Source: Lepeophtheirus salmonis
Lineage: Eukaryota; Arthropoda; Copepoda; Siphonostomatoida; Caligidae
Length of the DNA stretch: 64,000 nt
Reading direction: 5' to 3'
NCBI RefSeq assembly: GCF_016086655.4
Contig: NC_052137.2
Coordinates: forward strand, 1,488,001-1,552,000
Of the stretch, positions 56,832 through 64,000 are shown in pieces. The position numbers and the translations under genes are program-made. Numbering within the stretch: the first letter of the stretch is position 1; each line of letters starts with the position of its first letter. Under the pieces are notes generated by a model. It had not been told where the DNA came from. It worked only from the letters and a program-made list of their open reading frames with translations, and did no database searches.

Positions 56832-57413
56832 CGATGTGTGTAACCAAAATCTGAACAAGCATACAAGGTTTCAAATGGCGAATAATGAGTAAATTTACAA
56901 GTTTGAAATCTCTACAAATGTTTTATAATTGTATAAAGAAAATTTGAAAGTAAATTCTTTTATAGTTTATTTTGATTTAAATCATGGAGCAAACAAAAGT
57001 AATCAACATCTTGATTTTGCTCCGTGCTTATATAAACCCCGGATCATTGCCAACCAGTTAGGCTGCTCCTGCACCACCGTGTATGCGGTTAGGGGCATAT
57101 TTGAAGGATCTGGTGAACTTGAAGCTTAATGTTCAAAGTTTGGCTTGTGTCAAATTAATATGATTTTTGTCATGTATCCCTGCGGCCCCATCATTACAGC
57201 CTAGGACAACATGGATGAGGCCTATATAAGGAAGACTTCCTCTGTCTTTGAGGCTGTTGTAGCAGCTAAAGGGAATCATATTGAACAAATTGTAACTTAA
57301 ATATATTCTGATTTATCCAATAAAATTATAAGTTTCTATCTTTTATTGTTTTTGAGATATGAGATCAAATATTTTTGTACTAACATTCCTTCATATTTTG
57401 GTTACGTAGACTG
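56832..57413 (+). mobile_element. Complete but deleted Tc1-like element
   Basis: Left end CGATGTGTGTAACCAAAATC and right end, read on the minus strand, CAGTCTACGTAACCAAAATA are both bordered by TA. ATG at 56,994 begins MEQTKVINILILLRAYI. After a +1 frameshift the HTH continues as PRIIANQLGCSCTTVYAVRG and IFEGSGELEA, stopping at 57,129. About 50 bases later MDEAYIRKTSSVFEAVVAA and KGNHIEQI give the C-terminal end (57,210-57,298). All three catalytic acidic residues are lost in the deletion. The HTH (residues about 15-40) is the recognisable DNA-binding part. At 582 bp it is a good example of a transposase gene reduced to its two ends. Confidence 0.85.
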
Positions 57414-57415
57414 TA

Positions 57416-57989
57416 CATAAATACATTCTTTTTAAAAATGAAAGGATACAATTTTAAATTAGTTGTAGATAAACAACTATATGAAATTAACCCATTCCCA
57501 ATAATGTGTCAAGTCAATGGCACACTTGAGTCAGTGTGACTGCAATGTGCATCACATTTTCAAAAGTAAATTTATATTGCACACATTTTCGGTTCTAGCA
57601 TTTTATTTAAATCATTCATTATTACTTTTGATCATAAATCTTTAAATATAACCAAAAACTATTGGTTGGCCGCTCATTAAGAATCATGAAGTATGTTAAT
57701 ATTTAGCATAATTGAATTTAAAGTCTTAACGTATTCTTCACAAATAAACTTCAAATTAATTAATTGTTTTGAAATTGATAATTTAAGTCTCTTTAATTTT
57801 TCAACTTTCAGTTTTGCTAGCTTATAAAATAACTCAAGACTTTCTTCACATCATAATGTATAGGTATAAGCTTATAGACTCACAAAATGACATAGTAACA
57901 GCATTATAGTTTTTTTGTTTCTCATCTTCTGATAGGATTTCAAAATTTGATACATGACTTAAGTGACGACATATTCCATAAGTAATATA
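57416..57989. other. AT-rich intergenic DNA
   Basis: No gene is seen. Confidence 0.45.
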
Positions 57990-58112
57990 TAATAATTTAT
58001 ATCGTTTATTACTTTGTTTGTAAAGTAATATCATAATACTCTTCGTTACTGGAAAAGTAATGTTAAAAGTAATATTACTAACTAATGAGTTACTACCTTA
58101 CACTGTTGGAGA
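57990..58112. repeat. TGTTGG-AGTAACG type repeat end, inverted
   Basis: GGAAAAGTAATGTTAAAAGT, TAATATTACTAACTAATGAG and TTACTACCTTACACTGTTGG are the reverse orientation of the 11.65 kb repeat start. Confidence 0.4.
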
Positions 58113-58371
58113 GTATCCGTTTATATCTGGACATTGGTCATATATCTTTCACTACTATTGACGATTAATTTTCGGTGCTTCCCTTATTGTATGAGTACTT
58201 ATTTACAAATGATGACTAAGCAAACAAATATGTTCATATTTTTTGTGACGTAATTACATATCTATTTATAACCACTCAGGAAGAAATACATACTACTTAT
58301 ATAATATGAAAAATATAAATAGGGACCCACTGCAAGTCTATGCCTATAATATCTTGTTATATTTAGTAGTC

Positions 58372-59191
58372 TATTAAAATGTGAACACTCTGAATTTTAA
58401 AATTCAAATATATAAATATATGATTTTTTGTTATAGAATTTCCTCAAAATTAATACAATTCATAGTAGTGTATCTGAGCTCTATTAATCATTCATGTAGC
58501 CACCCTTAGCGGCAATGATGACTTCTAGACGGTGGCGGAAGGTCTGGCACTCACTGCGGTGTATTCCTCTGTCATGGAGTTCCAGTGCTGGCTAACAGTA
58601 GCTTTAAGGGCTTCGAAGTTTTGATGACGGACACTACAGGCCTTCCCTTCGACATGCATCCAAAAGTTGTAGTCGAGGGGGTTGGCATTGGGGCTCTAAG
58701 GGGGAGGGAGCCAAAAGTGTCAAAAAAGTGTTCAGAAGAGTCTTGCAACGGATGAGATGGGTTCCATTTATTGCTGGTGTCAAAAGTGGCCACTCCGCCC
58801 TCACAAGGCTCTTTCCACCCACTTTTTTGATAGCTCTCTGGACAGTCTGGTGTGAAATCCCGATATCTCTTGTAGGAGCCCTCATGGACTCAAGGGGATT
58901 GGCTGGGCTGTCTTCTTTAACTCCTCTGGGTTCTGTTTGACCTTTTTGACAGAGCATTTCTTTCTCTCCAACGTTTCTTGACGGCATAGATGGTGGTCCT
59001 GTATACGCCAACAGCTTGGAGTGCTTGAATGGAAATTGGTTGATGACGTTCAAGTCTCATTTTCTTGACATGTGCATAAGCTAGACAGTTCTGGCTGGTT
59101 TTATTTTGATATTAATTGTTGATGATTTTTATCGAAATATGAATAAATTTACATCAGATTTCAGATTCTTTATATTTCAATGGACCACTCA
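58372..59191 (-). mobile_element. Internally deleted mariner, complete ends
   Basis: Bordered by TA on both sides. The right end, read on the minus strand, is CTGAGTGGTCCATTGAAATA; the left end TTTAGTAGTCTATTAAAATG is more decayed. The minus-strand gene starts near 59,075 (MRLERHQPISIQALQAVGVY, then RTTIYAVKKRWRE: first HTH). It passes through a frameshift to RDIGISHQTVQRAIKKVGGK (second HTH) and LLTPAINGTHLIRCKTLLN. At about 58,735 it jumps to PQCQPPRLQLLDACRREGL, which is the C-terminal PDxNPLDYxFW region in a shifted frame. The C-terminus runs down to about 58,500. The DDE core is deleted. Same structure as 11,918-12,742. The 139-codon frame (59,053-58,634) is a mosaic of these parts, not an intact protein. 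Confidence 0.85.
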
Positions 59192-59193
59192 GT

Positions 59194-60825
59194 ATAAATT
59201 GAAGGGCAGAAAAATAATTACTGTTTAATGTAGGGAAAATGCTGTAATTATAATTAAATTCATATGATTTTATTTGTTGTACTTTTTTAAAACAATTTAC
59301 ACTAAAGATGGATAATAATGCAAACTTCAGATGGAGAAGTTAACACCCCAATAATGAATAAAAAAGAGCACAAGCCAAAAAAATATCCATACTTTCTAAG
59401 GTAGTACTTTAATTACAAACTACTAATCTAAGTATGGATATTGAAATTACTAAGTAGCTCATCTATATAAAATGAACAGATGGTCATTCTGTAGTAACAT
59501 ATAAGTGAATGATAATTATCTCTTGATAACTATGAATTATTAATTCATTTACAAAAAAAAAAGATTGCAAAAACTGTGTGGTCATTATTTTTCTTTATTT
59601 TATTTTTTGTAGGATAGATATTTACCGTCTGAACAAAAGTGTTGAGAATCAAATCTAATGCACTTAACAGATCCAATGAATAACATATTTGTATCTTAAA
59701 TTAAAGAGATTTAGTAGCAAGTTGGTCCACAAAAAAAAGTGTTTGACGTTCTATAAAGTATTCCTTGGATAATGCCATCAATTTCATGGATTTTTCTAAT
59801 ATCTGTGTCTCCCTTAGCTGTTGTTGTATTTTCCCCCCGCTCACATGTATGGTAAGTTATGACCTTTTCAAAGATAGTAGTGAAAGAGTTCATCATGCAA
59901 GGTTACCCTTACATGGCCTTATATGGTACACAAAATCATCATTTATTATTTATTTTGCATAAATAAGCATTTATATGTAATATTTCTGTAGATATCGGTA
60001 AAAGTCCATAATATTTGCAAAAGAGGCCTTTCTAATAGATAATCGTATAAATAAACAAATATAAAACGCTAATCACAGAACCTTTTATTCTTTATCGTAG
60101 ATATCTTATAAAAAGATTTATGTTTAGAGCTGTATAAAATATGTCCTGTCGGTAAGTAAAAATAAAATGAAGGGGGCAATCGTGACCATTTGAAAAATAT
60201 TTGGGTGGAGAGCAGAATAGGTACCGCGACGTTTTGGCCAAGAGAGACCCCAATAAGCGACTTGACGTATAACTCCTGAGCAACCCTTATTTTTACTCTC
60301 TGTATTTTATCTGCTCACACACTAGTTTTTACTTTATACTAAGATGTTTTCTCTTCAAGAATGAAATAGTTATGATTGCAGGCTATGAAAATAAAAAAGC
60401 TTGTTCAGACATCACTCATAAAAGTCATATTTTACGCAACTCTATGTACTTATATTTGTTTAGTAACTACGAATTCAAAACGATTGAAAAGATTGAATTG
60501 ATTTTTGTAATATAAGTCCCAAAGGCTACTTTTTTTGCAAGGTTTCTATTAAATACAACTTTTTATTATAGTACATCAATGAATAATTTTTGCATACAAA
60601 ATCATTAATAGAATAGCCAAGGGTAATATATAAAATTGTAGAAAATAACTGAATTTGTATATTAGCCAAGGACACTCAGGTGTTTGGGGCATTAAATAAG
60701 TATCCATGTTCGGTGCATTAGTGTGAAAGTCATCAAATTAATCTAACAACAAAGTTTTTAATATTTTTTGTATATTTAAAACAAAATACTTTCATACCAA
60801 TCTAATGAGTAAAAATTAGCTGTCC
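59194..60825. other. AT-rich intergenic DNA
   Basis: No gene is supported. A less AT-rich patch at 60,170-60,290 has no recognised content. Confidence 0.45.
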
Positions 60826-60827
60826 CA

Positions 60828-61000
60828 TTCGGTCCAGTGCAGTTTAAGGACTGTCCCTCGTCAGTTCAAAAAAATAAAAATAAAGTCGAGTGACGTCATG
60901 AAGGACTTAATTTCATAAGGTTAAATGACTGATATTCAGAACAGAAATGGACCGGGACGATTCAAACTGGATGAGACTGCGGTCTAAAGTCATAATTAAC
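60828..61000. repeat. GGACYG-family repeat
   Basis: TTCGGTCCAGTGCAGTTTAA, GGACTGTCCCTCGTCAGTTC, AGTGACGTCATGAAGGACTT and GAGACTGCGGTCTAAAGTC match motifs at 40.6, 41.5 and 51.9 kb. Confidence 0.45.
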
Positions 61001-61034
61001 TATAACACACAAATTATATTCAAACATATATTTC

Positions 61035-61560
61035 ATAGACACATTTGAGTCAATTATAGTCTTTGTATTCAAATTTGTGGGATGAGTTAAGACACCCAAA
61101 GAACTTTAACTGTAGTTTATGCTCCTTATTAGAATTAAGAACATACATTCGTCTGGGTATGACCCCTTTTAAATTCAATCCATGTTCCTTTGTGATTTAA
61201 ATCATTTTAACTTGTTTTTATGTTGATGGTACAATATTTCATAGGCATATTTGATTCAATTGTAAGCTTTGTATTCAAACCCAAGAATTTTCTTCTATAG
61301 TGAATAAATAACCTTTATTATAATTAGAAAACTTATATTGCCCTGATATGGCCTTTCAAATAATATACATATATTAATTTATTGTCACGATTAATTTTAG
61401 CTACTTAAAGAAAGGATATTTTCTACGACACACTCAAAGGCTTACACAGAATAATTGGTTCGTAGAAATTCACGAGTACTCGTCAAAAATGCAAATGTAA
61501 TCTACGCTTAATTTTGATAAGAAATATTTAGCTAGCTTCTGTGTTGACGGGTCACATATG
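61035..61560. repeat. Satellite-like repeat, two units
   Basis: First unit 61,042-61,205 (TTTGAGTCAATTATAGTCTT, GTGGGATGAGTTAAGACACC; middle missing). Second unit 61,248-61,555 (TTTGATTCAATTGTAAGCTT to AGCTTCTGTGTTGACGGGTC). One of the best preserved copies. Confidence 0.6.
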
Positions 61561-61945
61561 TATTAATACAAAGTTGGTATATAAACATGATATAAACATT
61601 TGACAAAAAAAAATTATTTATATATATACTTTTGTTAATTTTATGGTCATTTCCTTTAGTTGAAAATAGTTTAATTGAAATATATGTATTAAAAAAAACT
61701 GTATACTTGCTTCGTATATTAAAATACAAAATTAGAACAGAAATTAATTAAATAGATACAAAACTCATTAGGAGGTAGACCGTAGTGGGTATATATCTGA
61801 GCAGATGCATAAGTAGGCATTAATATTATTATTATTATTTTTTTCATTTTCAACTGGAGACACGATTTTTAATACATATGGTTTAGGTATTTTATATGAA
61901 CAAATCCATGCAGACTATGAATTAATGATGAAACTTGTATCTTTA
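61561..61945. other. AT-rich intergenic DNA
   Basis: Nothing recognised. Confidence 0.45.
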
Positions 61946-62468
61946 TTAGAGTGGTCCTTAAATTATTCAGTTACGAAATGTTGGAAGGACATAGTCTAAA
62001 AGGGCTTCTTTTGGATAAAAATGAAGAAATTGAAAGTTTGAGCCATAATAAAACAATGTTTAGGGATTTATTTGTTCTGGAAGATTTTAAATTTCATAGT
62101 CAAATTAGAGCAATCCGCGAAAAAATAAGGTACTAGACAAACTACCCTCTAGAAAATTGCCAGTATTTTGTTCAAACATCATGATATCACATTTTAAATT
62201 CGAGTTATATTATTAATGACAAATATCTAAACATGTTTGTTTGTTCCATTTTCTCAAGGAGTACCTTTAAGTATGAGTAATATTATTGCAATACAATTTC
62301 CATACAATTTTTTAAATTCAATCCAATCTTCTAAAAAATGGATCGAGAGGATTGGTAAGGAGAGTGGGGGGATAAATAGCTGAAGGGCTCTTAAAATGTG
62401 GTTGAATACCCTCTGTCATTGCATTGACACTGGGGTAGTGTGGGATTAGTAAAAACCACCGGTAATAC

Positions 62469-62616
62469 ATCCAAGGAACCCCTCTAATACCAAAAAATAA
62501 TTTGAAGCTATCAGTTTGCGTGGATACCCTGGATCCTGAATAACCCCCGCCAATTTATCCAATTCATCCAAAGAGCCCCTTTAATACCAAAAAAATAGTT
62601 TAAGTCCTCAGTTTGC
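62469..62616. repeat. Direct repeat, 97-bp period
   Basis: ATCCAAGGAACCCCTCTAAT (62,469) and ATCCAAAGAGCCCCTTTAAT (62,566) start two copies that stay similar for about 50 bases, both ending CAGTTTGC. Confidence 0.75.
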
Positions 62617-63189
62617 AAATTGAAAACCGCATTTTTTTATATGTTTTTAGGGCATTTAAATCTTTTTTTCTTATGGATGCTACGTTAGATGCAAATGACA
62701 TTATTTGTATTTCAATAGTCATATAAATAATTGTGTTTTCTTTAAATTTGTAATTTATAATGAGTAATAATTCATTATGAAAGTTTGATCAAAATACCGG
62801 CAATTTTCCTCCAGGGAAATATTCCCCAGAGCGATTATCCAGGCGCAGAATATGGATTACAATGGTAATTCTTAGATCATATAGAGAAATCAAAATTCTA
62901 TTATGCTTACTTGTACTTAATCAGTGCAACTCCATCTAATCCAATTAAGTAACATTAATTAAAAAGATGTATTGCATATAGTGCGGTCTTTTTGGTTCTT
63001 GTTGTATTTTATGACGACATCCCATGAAGAAATAAAGGCTTAACTGTGAAAATAATGAATGAATAACCTCATATTCAAAATGTTTACTAAAGAAATCGCT
63101 CACACTTTAAAATTCTGCATTTTTGTGTGTTGTCGAAATTTGTGAATATTTTCTTAATCCTTGTGAGAGTAATATTAGTTGCTAATTTT

Positions 63190-63715
63190 TTTCTTCTTTT
63201 TTTCCTAAAATATCTAAAATTTAAATTTTTCAGAGTAAAATTTGAAAAATCCATAACTAGTCAAAAAAAATTAATGAATGAAGTTTTTTGAAAAAATTAT
63301 ATTTCTTGGGAAAAAAAAACTTCAAATATTTAGTTTTTTGTACAATAAATTTAAAAATTAATAGTTATTAAAAAAAATTGAATTTTGTAAAAAAAAAAAT
63401 CCACAGCTGTTTACAAAAATTAAATTTATAATTTCAAATATTACATTTTTTCAAAAAAAAGATGCAAAAATGTACATTTATTAGCAAAAATTTAAATTTT
63501 TGGAAAATAATTTCAAAAATTAAATTTTTTGGGTAAAAAAATTTCAAATATCATGTGTAATGGGAAAAAAATCAAATGTATTTTAAAAAATTGAATTTTT
63601 GAAAAAAAATCAAAAGTTGTTTCCAAAAATTAAATTTTTTTGAAAACATCAGAATTTAAATTTTTTCGAAAAAAATTTCAAATATTAAATTTTTTCGACA
63701 AAATAATGTTCACGA
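63190..63715. repeat. AAATTT-rich irregular repeat block
   Basis: Many variants of AAATTTCAAATATTAAATTT with AAAAAA spacers, as inside the MITEs at 14.9, 50.0 and 52.2 kb. TIRs of that family are not visible here. Confidence 0.5.
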
Positions 63716-63790
63716 ACGGAGGTCCATCTATGGTTTAAAAAAAACTTAAAATTTGCTTTACTTACTTGTAATTTAATGACCACTCTAATA

Positions 63791-64000
63791 TTTATGTATT
63801 CGGGTATTATATGTAAGTAGTTACGAAGGTAAGGCTGAGATTCTTGTTTCCTATTCAAGCAGTAAAAAAAAGCCCCCCTCTCCATTATTTGTATACATGT
63901 ATAAGTTTAATGTAAAGGTATGTTCAAAAAGAAAGGAGAAGAAGAAGAAACGAAAGAAACTAACTTCAAAGTAAGGGAATAAAATAAAAATGAGGATATG
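63791..64000. other. AT-rich intergenic DNA to window end
   Basis: No coding signal is seen. Confidence 0.45.

Larger units (their letters stand above)
61946..63788. mobile_element. 1.84-kb TA-flanked element
   Basis: TTAGAGTGGTCCTTAAATTA at the left and, read on the minus strand, TTAGAGTGGTCATTAAATTA at the right differ at one base in 20. Both are bordered by TA. This is the structure of a Tc1/mariner-superfamily element, but no transposase motif is seen inside. The 61-codon plus-strand frame at 61,951-62,136 starts inside the left TIR and shares sequence with the 14.07 kb repeat, so it is element DNA. The interior holds a 97-bp-period duplication (62,469-62,616) and an AAATTT-rich block (about 63,190-63,715) like that of the CAGGG-CGTCC MITEs. 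Confidence 0.65.

Noticed and set aside
58728..58940. 70-codon plus-strand frame
   Set aside because: Shadow of the minus-strand mariner at 58.4-59.2 kb.
61951..62136. 61-codon plus-strand frame ending at a donor-like AAG/GTACTA
   Set aside because: It starts within the TIR of the 61.9-63.8 kb element and its DNA aligns with the repeat at 14.07 kb, so it is transposon sequence.
1..64000. A novel multi-gene system (defence, biosynthetic or CRISPR-like)
   Set aside because: No run of adjacent intact genes, no operon-like spacing, no regularly spaced repeat array and no family genes of such systems. The window is repeat-rich eukaryotic DNA.

Overview
This window looks like non-coding nuclear DNA from an arthropod-like animal. 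It is very AT-rich, full of A/T runs and microsatellites, has no operon structure, and contains no long open reading frame. The recognisable coding material is almost all broken Tc1/mariner transposase, plus a few short exon-like patches with splice-site-like edges. From family knowledge, the mix of small mariner derivatives with a TIR close to CAGGGTGGTCCATTAAAATC resembles caligid copepods (sea lice such as Lepeophtheirus). That assignment is inference and could not be checked here.

Layout. 1-2 kb: a weak two-exon candidate on the minus strand. 2-5.9 kb: four mariner remnants. 6.19-7.66 kb (minus): a protein-like but frame-broken remnant of an unrecognised gene. 8-15.5 kb: a 0.56 kb inverted-repeat element with internal tandem units, a small hAT MITE, an internally deleted mariner (11,918-12,742), and a hAT element with a second MITE nested in it. 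15.5-31 kb: mostly AT-rich repeats, with a SINE copy, a SETMAR-type mariner remnant, two MITEs (24.4 and 27.2 kb) and copies of a roughly 345-bp satellite-like repeat. 32.26-32.57 kb (plus): the best candidate for a real host exon, with an ATG, a hydrophobic signal or anchor segment and a donor site. 32.6-34 kb: a Tc1 fragment and an unidentified broken coding patch. 34-46 kb: copies of several dispersed repeat families, two deleted mariners and a second SINE copy. 46-64 kb: satellite-like repeats, two TA-flanked elements, each containing an AT-rich block, a foldback element with arms of about 90 bp, and two further complete but internally deleted Tc1/mariner elements.

How it fits together: at least seven Tc1/mariner copies have lost their catalytic core. 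Several of these keep both TIRs, the TA target duplication and both ends of the transposase gene. This is the signature of non-autonomous elements moved by a transposase made elsewhere. No RNA gene, CRISPR array, antimicrobial or defence system, or intact multi-exon gene was found. The most plausible undescribed items are the repeat families themselves and the two unrecognised gene fragments (6.2-7.7 kb and 32.3 kb).
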